The translations under genes were made by a program, and so were the position numbers. A stretch of 64,000 nt of DNA from Silene conica (lineage: Eukaryota > Streptophyta > Magnoliopsida > Caryophyllales > Caryophyllaceae): NCBI GenBank assembly GCA_029255685.2, contig CM055311.2, forward strand, positions 3,892,269 through 3,956,268. The letters are read 5' to 3'. Numbering within the stretch: the stretch's first letter is position 1; each line of letters opens with the position of its first letter. Positions 33,800-43,544 of this stretch are shown in pieces. The notes under the pieces are model-generated. The model was not told the DNA's origin, did no database searches, and saw only the letters and a list, made by a program, of their open reading frames with translations.

Positions 33800-33869
33800 T
33801 GTTTTCCGTCGAATAGGTTGTAAACCGATAATTTTTGGAACTTTATAGGTAGTAGTTTGCATAATTAAT
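33800..33869 (-). repeat. MULE right terminal inverted repeat
   Basis: The reverse complement matches 14870-14995: TATGCAAACTACTACC, then TACAACCTA and GACGGAAAA. It has four to five extra bases at the outer end compared with the left TIR. Confidence 0.6.
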
Positions 33870-33878
33870 TATAAGGGT
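33870..33878. repeat. Probable MULE target-site duplication, right copy
   Basis: TATAAGGGT, eight of nine bases as at 14861-14869. Confidence 0.6.
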
Positions 33879-33884
33879 AACATT

Positions 33885-34247
33885 ATTGGTCAGATCGACC
33901 AAAGTCTTAAGACTCTGCCACATCAGCTTTACACTAACTTTTATTATTTCGTTATTGTTCAGACTCACCTCAAACTCACCCAAAACTTTATACATTATCC
34001 GTCAGCCTCGCCTCAGACTTTACTTTTTTTACATTACCTTTTTTTTTTTACAAAAAAAATGACACATGTAAACCGCTCATTGGATACTTTTAATGATAGT
34101 GGGTCAAGACTCACCCAAAGTCTTAAGTTGAGTCTTGAATTTCCAAGACTCAATTTAAGACTTTGTTAAGACTTTACTAGATTATTGGTAGATTTGAGTG
34201 AGTCTTGTCTTAAGACTTTCTAAAGTTCTGTCTCAAGACTACCAATA
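33885..34247. mobile_element. MITE-like element with TTATTGGT ends
   Basis: About 360 bp. It begins TTATTGGTCAGA and ends GACTACCAATAA, with AAGTCTTAAGAC-like segments repeated in both orientations inside. No clear target duplication. Its right end coincides with the cut end of the gypsy copy at 34248, so one flank may have been lost in a rearrangement. Confidence 0.45.
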
Positions 34248-35771
34248 AGCTTGTTGTCCTTGGGGAGGAAGGTTTCCGGGCTGCCTATTTGTATTTTGGC
34301 TTGCTAGTTGGGCAACTTGAGTGTCCAATATCTTATTGTGAGCCAGTATCTGAGTAATCTGTGCCTTTTGCTCCATCTGAGCTTTAAGGCTCTGCTGCAA
34401 CATAGCTTTGATCTCTGACATATCATTATTTGAAGCTGGTGGTGGATGAGTTGGCATTAAAGGTTGAAACTGTTGTTGGCGCTGATTGTTAAACTGAGGG
34501 CCTCCTTGATTCTGTCTATAGTTTCCTTGCTGGCCGCGGTTCTGAGGAATCACATAATTTGAATTTGGTTGTTGCTGAGGTGGGGTAGGATTTTGAACAT
34601 TCTGGCTTGACCATTGAAGAAAGGGATGTTCCCTTGTCCTCTCATTGTAAGTGTTAGAAAAAGGATTAGCTTGCTTGTAGGATTGGAAAGCAAGTACCTG
34701 TTCCATAGGACTTATACACTCATCAGCAATATGACCCTCTATACCACATCTTCCGCAGAGAATTACTTCCCCTTGTTGAACCATATTAACCACTTGGTGT
34801 TGGCCACCCAAAGCTTGTGTTGTTTGCATCTGTGCAATCTTAGCATTCAAAGCTTCTAATTGGGCTGCGACGGCACTATCTGTACCACTTCCCCTCGTAG
34901 AGCCTCTTGGATTTCCATATTCGGCAGTATGAGTAGCCATATCATCAATCAATTTATAAGCTGTATCATCAGTGGTGTTATTCTGAAATCTTCCGTTAGC
35001 AGAAGAATCCAAAAGAGCTCTATGATCATCGAATAACCCGTTGTAAAACTGGTTACAAAGAAACCACTTCTGAAACCCATGATGAGGGACTGCACGAACT
35101 AATCTTTTGAAACGTACCCATGCCTCATTGAAATCTTCAGTACCTCCTTGTTTAAAGTTAGTAATCTGATTCCGGAGATTGTTTGTCTTTTGTGGAGGAA
35201 AATATTTCTTGTAGAATGCAAGAGCAAGGGAATTCCAATCAGTAATGGCGTGAGCAGTTAAATCCAACTCGCGCAGCCATTCTCTAGCATCATCCTGGAG
35301 AGAAAAAGGAAAAAGTCGGTATTTGACTTGATCATAAGTTACTCCTGTCTGCAGAGGGATGGAACTGCAATAAGTGACAAACTTATCCATATGCTTAGCA
35401 GGATCTTCCCCAGCTCGACCTCCAAACATATTCCGTTCTACCAACGCGAGATAAGATGGCTTGATATCAAAAGGCTTTTCCGCAGCATCGGTAGGAGGAG
35501 GAATAAATCCTTTTGGAATAGAAGCCAAAGTAGGCTCGTTGTGGCTTGCCAAGGTGGGTGTAGCCATCTTTGGTGTAGCTACAAAGGGTTCAGAAATGGT
35601 ATCGTCCTCGTCATAGGATGAGTTTTCTGAAGTAATGAAAGGCTCAACCTCGTCAAGTATACTCAAGCCTTCTACTTGACCTACTTCTCTATTAAAATTC
35701 CTTCTGTAGCGAAAAGTCTTCTCTGGTTCAGGATCAAAAGCAGTAATCTCGGACCGAGTTGACCTGGGCAT
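34248..35771 (-). pseudogene. gag: Truncated second copy of the Athila-type gag
   Basis: From ATG 35771 it is residue-for-residue the same as the start of the frame at 38947-42054, up to the phrase LPPQGQQA. There the sequence breaks into the MITE-like DNA and stops after two foreign codons. It keeps the Retrotrans_gag core and the CCHC zinc knuckle but lacks the protease. A truncated Gag could still be made, because a complete LTR (35898-37167) and PBS lie directly upstream. Confidence 0.85.
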
Positions 35772-35875
35772 ACAAGGAACTAAAAAAAAGAAAAGGGTGA
35801 GAGCCGTCACAAGGAACTTTCGTTCCTTGAGACAAAAGACAAATTAAACAAATAACAAACAAATAAATTGTTGCC

Positions 35876-35893
35876 TCCCCGGCAACGGCGCCA
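35876..35893 (-). other. Primer binding site (tRNA-Asp), second copy
   Basis: Plus strand TCCCCGGCAACGGCGCCA, four bases from the LTR at 35898. Confidence 0.9.
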
Positions 35894-35897
35894 AATT

Positions 35898-37167
35898 TGA
35901 TAAGGGTAAAGTCGTCACCCTAAATCAAAGTAATCCTTAGAATACTACTAACTAATAGCTAGCGGTAAGAAAGGTATCGAATCCACAGGGAGGCGGTAAT
36001 AAATTGTTTGCTAAAGTAAATAAGTCTTATGGTAACAATTGGGTTGTTTAGTTGTTTTTGTTTTCTAATGAACTAATTGCGAAATAAGTAAATAAAGATG
36101 TAAACAAGTATTAGGAAAGATCTAGGGATCAAGTTCACATAGGCAATTATCCGGGGGAATGGGATTTAATTAATTTAATTGGGCAAAATTATTATTTAAG
36201 ATCATATGTCCGGTCGGTATTCATATAATCTTTAGATCTAAACCTAACATGCGGTCGCTATAATTAGGTCGGTCTATTCAATTGTTGTGGCCTATCTTAG
36301 TCTTAGTCTACGGTCGGATCTAAGACTAATTTGCGAGACTAATTAACTAATCCTGGCCAGTAATTAATTAATCAGGTTTAAAACAACAATAGAACAATAA
36401 TAATAAGCAGTTTAACAATTAAACATCATTAAAGTTTGATTCCCCCTTCTAATTACCTAGATCCCTTTTCACCCTAGACAAATAAATTAGCTACGCATGG
36501 CTTGGGATCTAACTACAACAATATTGATTGAAAACATAATTAATAAAGCAATAAACTAAGAACAAGAATAATTGAAGAACAATAAAGTAAAGATTGTGAT
36601 AAAATACCGTAAATAGATGAACAAGATCTGAAGGCAATTGCTTAATAATAATCTAGAGAGCTACTGGTAATAATTAGGGTTTTAGAATAATAAAAAGCGT
36701 GATTAACAATAAGCTATGAAGTCTCTACTTATAACAAACCACTAAACAAAATATGGAAATACTTGCTAAAAACTATTTAAACGATTTATGGAAACACTTG
36801 CTAAAAGCTCATGAAGATCCGGACAGAAGAGGCACTCGACCGAGTGTCCAGTGCACTCGATCGAGTGTTGGTGGTACTCGATCGAGTGCTCCACTTTGTC
36901 AGCATAGTTCTTCGCTTTTCTACTTCTTTTTGGCAATCTCCCTTGATTCTTGCTTATCTTCCTATATATCTTTGCCTTGCCGACTCTGTGATACTCGTAT
37001 GATCCTCCATAAGTCACCGGAATGCATCCATCTACATTAGAAACAACAAAACGCGGGAGTATCGGCATTTATGACAAAAACGGCATATACGACATGGATT
37101 AGTGCACAAAACCGTAACAAAAGTATATAAGGGAAGGCATAAAGATGTATATAATTATGACTCATCA
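35898..37167 (-). repeat. Middle LTR of the tandem Athila-type element
   Basis: 1270 bp, TGATAAGGGTAAAG to GACTCATCA on the plus strand. No difference from 42181-43450 noticed by eye. It is both the 3' LTR of the full unit and the 5' LTR of the truncated one. Confidence 0.92.
36833..36888. repeat. 21-bp palindromic repeat, three copies, in the LTR
   Basis: CACTCGACCGAGTG, CACTCGATCGAGTG and TACTCGATCGAGTG start at 36833, 36854 and 36875, exactly 21 bp apart. Confidence 0.9.
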
Positions 37168-37180
37168 AACTCCCCCAAAC
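37168..37180 (-). other. Polypurine tract of the tandem Athila-type element
   Basis: The minus strand reads GTTTGGGGGAGTT against the LTR start TGATGAGTC, with TTGAGGACAA just upstream. Confidence 0.8.
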
Positions 37181-38946
37181 TAACTCTTTGGTTGTCCTCA
37201 AACAAAGCAAAGAACTTGAAGCGAAAGCAAATCATACAAACGGTGATTTTAGACAACTCAGAGCTAATGTAAATGCACATACAAATCCCAAGCTGTCCAC
37301 ATCTATAACAAAGTGATGACCAAATGTACCAATAAAACAGATTCAAAGGTACGGGTGATAGAAAACGCAACTCAAGTCACAAGGTTGATATGACAGTGTA
37401 ATATAAACAAAAACCAAATACCTTTCGACCTTGCAAGACAAATTTTAGTCGGATTCTCGCGGATTCACTCACGCTCATATGTATATGTAAGGGTGAGGTA
37501 TATGTGAAAATAGAAAGAAATAAGAACACTCACTCAACTTAATGAAACATGCATGCAATCTAGTGTGATAGAGATTTCCCAAACAATTATGCATGTATAT
37601 ATGGACAAAGTACATGTATCAAGACGGCAAGGAGGCTAGTGGGTAAGGGTAAAGAAATGGTTTGTGCCAAAGCACGTTATGGATATGTGGAGCTAAGACG
37701 GTAGTCGCAGCGCAAAAAACCAAAACTACTTCTTTAACGAAAGATAAACCAACCCAAAACTAGAGAAATTATCTCGACTTGATAGAACATGAGAGTTTAT
37801 AACATTACTCTCCAAATATGCATTAGCCTCTAGATAGTCTCCTTAAATCTCTTAACAAAATCCAATGAAGCATTCTCTTTTTTTTTTTCGAATCACAAAT
37901 ATTCTTCTATTTTTGAAGTTTTTCTTTTTCTTTCCTTTTTTTTTCTTCTTCTTTCTTGTGCTTCATATTTTTTTTTTTCAACATAAGAGATTGATACAAT
38001 TGCTCCCAAATTTTCACTACACCCAATTGGACAAAATTAGCCCCTTCTCAACCATAGTAATGAAATATCATGATAAACCAAGCAACTGCGACTGTCCCGA
38101 AAAGGTAGGCAAATTCTAGGATTTTAGCTTATAAATATTCAAATACAAAACATGCCACAAGGTTTCAAACGAGTTTTTCATAGGGAATTTGATTTCAAAG
38201 GTAGAAAGGCAAATTTTTGGCTATGTGAAACTTATTTGAAGGTAAGGACCGCCTATCCTCATGTACTTGTCATACATTCACATAAAAGCATCAAGCAATC
38301 AATTTCACACTTATGCAGTTTGATATTACATATTCCACAAGGAGAAACCACACTCAGGCCTAAATAACAATGTGACCAGTTTATTAATGTTCCTGGCCTA
38401 GGAAGCTCTATAGACCTCAGAATTTAAGTAGTTTACCAACTTAATTTGTCAAGTCTAATCAATATAGGGTATGTCAATTACAGTCAAGACTTGATCATTG
38501 AGCTTTGTTTTCATAGGCTAACGGGTCAAAACAATGTACATGGATAACTATTTGGGATTCAAATGCAAAACCAATGCAAATTATCATCATTGCTATTTAA
38601 TTCACCAAGACTCGACCTAAAAATGAAAGAAAAAACATATTTTTGGATTTTTTTTTTTAAGCACACAACATAAAATAAAGACTCTCCCCCAAACCTAAAT
38701 GTCACAGTGTCCTCATTGTGACCTAAAAAACATGTAAGGCACAATATAAAATATAACCAGCATCCTAAAGGACACTACTAACAAACGGAAATAAAGGAGA
38801 AAACATAACACACTAAAAATAAAGGAAATAAAGGAAAAAAATAAAAGAAGGATAATACCAGCTGGAAAGCATAAGAACTCCCCCAAACCAGCTGCAAAGC
38901 GGGGGTCTTGACGATTCATACGTAACCAAGGCAACTTTTTGTGACC
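37181..38946 (-). other. Non-coding region between gag-protease and PPT
   Basis: No pol domains on either strand. It has long T runs (37870-37980) and two further purine-tract-like motifs at 38681-38695 and 38876-38889. Confidence 0.6.
38681..38889 (-). other. Two internal purine-tract-like motifs
   Basis: The minus strand reads GGTTTGGGGGAGAGT (38681-38695) and GGTTTGGGGGAGTT (38876-38889), close copies of the terminal PPT. The first is also preceded in the element by a TGAGGACAC motif. The layout parallels the pair at 20651-20776. Confidence 0.55.
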
Positions 38947-41900
38947 TCAAAGCTCCAATGCTACCGTATCAAGGCAATTCAATGCCCGTACAAGAAGGTC
39001 GAAACTCACTCCGTGTGCTACCCACAGGCTTATGTAGCACCATGAAACAATACAAACATACACAAATATCAAAACGAATTGTCTAAGTTCAGTCTCAACG
39101 GGAGTAAAATCCAAATTATAAGCATAAAAAAGTTCTTTGTCATTTTGAAAAACGAAACTCAAAGGTGGATCATCAGCAAGATCCACAGTATCTTCAGGCT
39201 CCTTAGAGAGGTAGTCGTCTTTATAAATTTCGGCTTCCCAAGCATCTAACTTAGCCTCCAAGTCGACACTTCCGTCACAGCTATAATCCAAAATAGGAGG
39301 TGGCTCTTCTTCGTAGATCAACTTCTTGAACTCATCCACCTCTAGCTCCCATGTATGCGACGCAGTAGTAGAAGCGTCAAATGAATTCCTGTCAATACAC
39401 AAAGCATGGCAAGAATCTAAAGAAGGATCGAGAATGGTAATTACATGACATGTAGCTTGAAAATCAAGAGGACGGGGTGCTTGGTTGTGTAGAAAAGTGA
39501 TGGTGTCATCCCCGATGCGAAAAATGAGACTACCCTCCCTAAGGTCAATAAGAGCCCCAGCGGTACTAAGGAAGGGTCGTCCGAGGATAATAGGTATTTC
39601 AGCATCCTCTGCCATGTCCATCACTACAAAATCACAGGGCACATAATATTTTCCTATCCTAACCGGTACATCCTCTAAGACACCCATAGGGCGCTGAATG
39701 GACCTGTCAGCCATTTGGAGGGTCATATTGGTACATTTAAGTGTGGTCATGTTAAGTTGTTTACAAGTAGTATACGGCATGACACTGACACTCGCCCCAG
39801 AATTACATAACGCATTAGAAAAATCAAGAGAACCAACAGTGCAAGGAATAGAAAAACTCCCTGGATCCTTAAGCTTGGGTGGAGAATTGGCTTGCAGCGC
39901 GGCATGACACTCCTTAGTGAATGCAATTGTCTCCACTTCGTTGAAAATTCTCTTCTTTGTTAATATCTCCTTCATAAACTTTGCATAAGCTGGTACCTGA
40001 GTAATCAATTCAGTAAAAGGAACGCTTACTTGAAGATTTTTCACAACTTCCATGAATCTCCCGAACTGTTGATCAGGTTTTGATTTCTGTTGTCGGGTTG
40101 GGAATGGAAGAATAATCTTTACTGGTTCAGCTTCCTTTGCATCCTTAGAGACCTTTGGAGAACTCTGGCTTGGAATAGTAGTATCGGGTACCTGTGCATT
40201 AAGCGAAATAGAAGAACTAGAAGTACGCGGATGAGGCACTCGATCGAGTGCGACTGACACTCGATCGAGCGGGGTTGGCACTCGATCGAGTGTACTGCGA
40301 GCTCGATCGAGTGTCTCGGATTTAGATCGCATCGCTTCTTTTCGTTTTTCTTTTTCGTTGTTCTCATGTATACGAGCTTTCTCTAGTTCCTTTTCTTCTT
40401 CGTCAGCACTGAAATAGAGATGCCCTAAACCTTTAGGAAAAACATAAGACACTTGACTATAATCTTTGGGTATCTCCGGCTCTTTATAAGAAGTACCACT
40501 CCTTAAATGAATAGCATGAACTTGCTCATGAGCTTGTTGTCCTTGGGGAGGAAGGTTTCCGGGCTGCCTATTTGTATTTTGGCTTGCTAGTTGGGCAACT
40601 TGAGTGTCCAATATCTTATTGTGAGCCAGTATCTGAGTAATCTGTGCCTTTTGCTCCATCTGAGCTTTAAGGCTCTGCTGCAACATAGCTTTGATCTCTG
40701 ACATATCATTATTTGAAGCTGGTGGTGGATGAGTTGGCATTAAAGGTTGAAACTGTTGTTGGCGCTGATTGTTAAACTGAGGGCCTCCTTGATTCTGTCT
40801 ATAGTTTCCTTGCTGGCCGCGGTTCTGAGGAATCACATAATTTGAATTTGGTTGTTGCTGAGGTGGGGTAGGATTTTGAACATTCTGGCTTGACCATTGA
40901 AGAAAGGGATGTTCCCTTGTCCTCTCATTGTAAGTGTTAGAAAAAGGATTAGCTTGCTTGTAGGATTGGAAAGCAAGTACCTGTTCCATAGGACTTATAC
41001 ACTCATCAGCAATATGACCCTCTATACCACATCTTCCGCAGAGAATTACTTCCCCTTGTTGAACCATATTAACCACTTGGTGTTGGCCACCCAAAGCTTG
41101 TGTTGTTTGCATCTGTGCAATCTTAGCATTCAAAGCTTCTAATTGGGCTGCGACGGCACTATCTGTACCACTTCCCCTCGTAGAGCCTCTTGGATTTCCA
41201 TATTCGGCAGTATGAGTAGCCATATCATCAATCAATTTATAAGCTGTATCATCAGTGGTGTTATTCTGAAATCTTCCGTTAGCAGAAGAATCCAAAAGAG
41301 CTCTATGATCATCGAATAACCCGTTGTAAAACTGGTTACAAAGAAACCACTTCTGAAACCCATGATGAGGGACTGCACGAACTAATCTTTTGAAACGTAC
41401 CCATGCCTCATTGAAATCTTCAGTACCTCCTTGTTTAAAGTTAGTAATCTGATTCCGGAGATTGTTTGTCTTTTGTGGAGGAAAATATTTCTTGTAGAAT
41501 GCAAGAGCAAGGGAATTCCAATCAGTAATGGCGTGAGCAGTTAAATCCAACTCGCGCAGCCATTCTCTAGCATCATCCTGGAGAGAAAAAGGAAAAAGTC
41601 GGTATTTGACTTGATCATAAGTTACTCCTGTCTGCAGAGGGATGGAACTGCAATAAGTGACAAACTTATCCATATGCTTAGCAGGATCTTCCCCAGCTCG
41701 ACCTCCAAACATATTCCGTTCTACCAACGCGAGATAAGATGGCTTGATATCAAAAGGCTTTTCCGCAGCATCGGTAGGAGGAGGAATAAATCCTTTTGGA
41801 ATAGAAGCCAAAGTAGGCTCGTTGTGGCTTGCCAAGGTGGGTGTAGCCATCTTTGGTGTAGCTACAAAGGGTTCAGAAATGGTATCGTCCTCGTCATAGG

Positions 41901-42054
41901 ATGAGTTTTCTGAAGTAATGAAAGGCTCAACCTCGTCAAGTATACTCAAGCCTTCTACTTGACCTACTTCTCTATTAAAATTCCTTCTGTAGCGAAAAGT
42001 CTTCTCTGGTTCAGGATCAAAAGCAGTAATCTCGGACCGAGTTGACCTGGGCAT
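38947..42054 (-). CDS. gag-pro: Athila-type Gag-protease polyprotein
   Basis: 1035 codons from the first in-frame ATG at 42054; the open frame begins 13 codons earlier at a GTG. With residues counted from 42093, the Retrotrans_gag core lies at about 120-265 (VKYRLFPFSLQDDAREWL, FYKKYFPPQKTNNLRNQI, AVPHHGFQKWFLCNQF). The zinc knuckle CGRCGIEGHIADEC is at 352-365, followed by a Gln/Asn/Pro-rich stretch. A heptad LDRV repeat spans about 594-620. A retropepsin-like domain follows, with ALCNSGASVSVMP at 761-773 and IPIILGRPFL at 834-843. The residue expected to be the catalytic Asp in this motif is Asn764, so protease activity is doubtful. The frame ends about 150 residues later in a hydrophobic tail and no RT follows. 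Gag would form particles; maturation may need a partner element. Confidence 0.85.
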   Translation of the reverse strand: MPRSTRSEITAFDPEPEKTFRYRRNFNREVGQVEGLSILDEVEPFITSENSSYDEDDTISEPFVATPKMATPTLASHNEPTLASIPKGFIPPPTDAAEKPFDIKPSYLALVERNMFGGRAGEDPAKHMDKFVTYCSSIPLQTGVTYDQVKYRLFPFSLQDDAREWLRELDLTAHAITDWNSLALAFYKKYFPPQKTNNLRNQITNFKQGGTEDFNEAWVRFKRLVRAVPHHGFQKWFLCNQFYNGLFDDHRALLDSSANGRFQNNTTDDTAYKLIDDMATHTAEYGNPRGSTRGSGTDSAVAAQLEALNAKIAQMQTTQALGGQHQVVNMVQQGEVILCGRCGIEGHIADECISPMEQVLAFQSYKQANPFSNTYNERTREHPFLQWSSQNVQNPTPPQQQPNSNYVIPQNRGQQGNYRQNQGGPQFNNQRQQQFQPLMPTHPPPASNNDMSEIKAMLQQSLKAQMEQKAQITQILAHNKILDTQVAQLASQNTNRQPGNLPPQGQQAHEQVHAIHLRSGTSYKEPEIPKDYSQVSYVFPKGLGHLYFSADEEEKELEKARIHENNEKEKRKEAMRSKSETLDRARSTLDRVPTPLDRVSVALDRVPHPRTSSSSISLNAQVPDTTIPSQSSPKVSKDAKEAEPVKIILPFPTRQQKSKPDQQFGRFMEVVKNLQVSVPFTELITQVPAYAKFMKEILTKKRIFNEVETIAFTKECHAALQANSPPKLKDPGSFSIPCTVGSLDFSNALCNSGASVSVMPYTTCKQLNMTTLKCTNMTLQMADRSIQRPMGVLEDVPVRIGKYYVPCDFVVMDMAEDAEIPIILGRPFLSTAGALIDLREGSLIFRIGDDTITFLHNQAPRPLDFQATCHVITILDPSLDSCHALCIDRNSFDASTTASHTWELEVDEFKKLIYEEEPPPILDYSCDGSVDLEAKLDAWEAEIYKDDYLSKEPEDTVDLADDPPLSFVFQNDKELFYAYNLDFTPVETELRQFVLIFVYVCIVSWCYISLWVAHGVSFDLLVRALNCLDTVALEL
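40237..40313. repeat. 21-bp palindromic repeat, four copies, inside the gag-protease frame
   Basis: Copies of the CACTCGATCGAGTG type start at 40237, 40258, 40279 and 40300, exactly 21 bp apart, and encode a seven-residue repeat containing LDRV. The second and fourth have one or two changed outer bases. Confidence 0.92.
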
Positions 42055-42158
42055 ACAAGGAACTAAAAAAAAGAAAAGGGTGAGAGCCGTCACAAGGAAC
42101 TTTCGTTCCTTGAGACAAAAGACAAATTAAACAAATAACAAACAAATAAATTGTTGCC

Positions 42159-42176
42159 TCCCCGGCAACGGCGCCA
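42159..42176 (-). other. Primer binding site (tRNA-Asp), first copy
   Basis: Plus strand TCCCCGGCAACGGCGCCA, four bases from the 5' LTR. Confidence 0.92.
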
Positions 42177-42180
42177 AATT

Positions 42181-43450
42181 TGATAAGGGTAAAGTCGTCA
42201 CCCTAAATCAAAGTAATCCTTAGAATACTACTAACTAATAGCTAGCGGTAAGAAAGGTATCGAATCCACAGGGAGGCGGTAATAAATTGTTTGCTAAAGT
42301 AAATAAGTCTTATGGTAACAATTGGGTTGTTTAGTTGTTTTTGTTTTCTAATGAACTAATTGCGAAATAAGTAAATAAAGATGTAAACAAGTATTAGGAA
42401 AGATCTAGGGATCAAGTTCACATAGGCAATTATCCGGGGGAATGGGATTTAATTAATTTAATTGGGCAAAATTATTATTTAAGATCATATGTCCGGTCGG
42501 TATTCATATAATCTTTAGATCTAAACCTAACATGCGGTCGCTATAATTAGGTCGGTCTATTCAATTGTTGTGGCCTATCTTAGTCTTAGTCTACGGTCGG
42601 ATCTAAGACTAATTTGCGAGACTAATTAACTAATCCTGGCCAGTAATTAATTAATCAGGTTTAAAACAACAATAGAACAATAATAATAAGCAGTTTAACA
42701 ATTAAACATCATTAAAGTTTGATTCCCCCTTCTAATTACCTAGATCCCTTTTCACCCTAGACAAATAAATTAGCTACGCATGGCTTGGGATCTAACTACA
42801 ACAATATTGATTGAAAACATAATTAATAAAGCAATAAACTAAGAACAAGAATAATTGAAGAACAATAAAGTAAAGATTGTGATAAAATACCGTAAATAGA
42901 TGAACAAGATCTGAAGGCAATTGCTTAATAATAATCTAGAGAGCTACTGGTAATAATTAGGGTTTTAGAATAATAAAAAGCGTGATTAACAATAAGCTAT
43001 GAAGTCTCTACTTATAACAAACCACTAAACAAAATATGGAAATACTTGCTAAAAACTATTTAAACGATTTATGGAAACACTTGCTAAAAGCTCATGAAGA
43101 TCCGGACAGAAGAGGCACTCGACCGAGTGTCCAGTGCACTCGATCGAGTGTTGGTGGTACTCGATCGAGTGCTCCACTTTGTCAGCATAGTTCTTCGCTT
43201 TTCTACTTCTTTTTGGCAATCTCCCTTGATTCTTGCTTATCTTCCTATATATCTTTGCCTTGCCGACTCTGTGATACTCGTATGATCCTCCATAAGTCAC
43301 CGGAATGCATCCATCTACATTAGAAACAACAAAACGCGGGAGTATCGGCATTTATGACAAAAACGGCATATACGACATGGATTAGTGCACAAAACCGTAA
43401 CAAAAGTATATAAGGGAAGGCATAAAGATGTATATAATTATGACTCATCA
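42181..43450 (-). repeat. 5' LTR of the tandem Athila-type element
   Basis: 1270 bp, same as 35898-37167, with its own three 21-bp palindromes at 43116, 43137 and 43158. Confidence 0.92.
43116..43171. repeat. 21-bp palindromic repeat, three copies, in the 5' LTR
   Basis: Counterpart of 36833-36888 in the other LTR. Confidence 0.9.
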
Positions 43451-43544
43451 ATTTCCAAATAATAATAATAAAAAAGTCTACATGACCGACTAAAAAAACA
43501 CTCGTGGAAAACCCGTAATTCCAAGTTGCCAAGTACCAACCCCC

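Larger units (their letters stand above)
14870..33869 (+). mobile_element. MULE (Mutator-like element), about 19 kb with nested insertions
   Basis: Imperfect terminal inverted repeats bound it: TGCATACTACTACCTATTAA at the left and, inverted, TATGCAAACTACTACC at the right. Further inside, both ends share TACAACCTA and GACGGAAAA, and a near-identical 9-bp duplication lies outside. It carries one decayed transposase gene on the plus strand, in two pieces (15424-16481 and 25446-27621), split by the Athila-type element at 16482-25445. A copia element at 27774-32557 sits in the 3' non-coding part. Without these two insertions the MULE is about 5.2 kb, a normal size for an autonomous one. It can no longer move by itself. 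Confidence 0.75.
34248..43450 (-). mobile_element. Athila-type Ty3/gypsy element in partial tandem, gag-protease only
   Basis: Minus-strand order: 5' LTR 42181-43450, PBS 42159-42176, gag-protease frame 38947-42054, non-coding DNA, PPT 37168-37180, LTR 35898-37167, then a second PBS (35876-35893) and a second gag start cut off at 34248. The unit 34248-37167 repeats 40531-43450 at a constant offset of 6283 bp, with no net indel and no difference noticed in 2920 bp. RT, RNase H and integrase are absent. Tandem LTR-internal-LTR-internal arrays can form by recombination between copies. The right flank after 43450 is ATTTC; no matching duplication is found at the truncated left side. An assembly duplication cannot be excluded. 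Confidence 0.82.

Noticed and set aside
40237-40313. Regularly spaced palindromes as a CRISPR array
   Set aside because: Only a 21-bp period with 7-bp gaps, within a plant retrotransposon coding frame; no cas genes and not a prokaryote.
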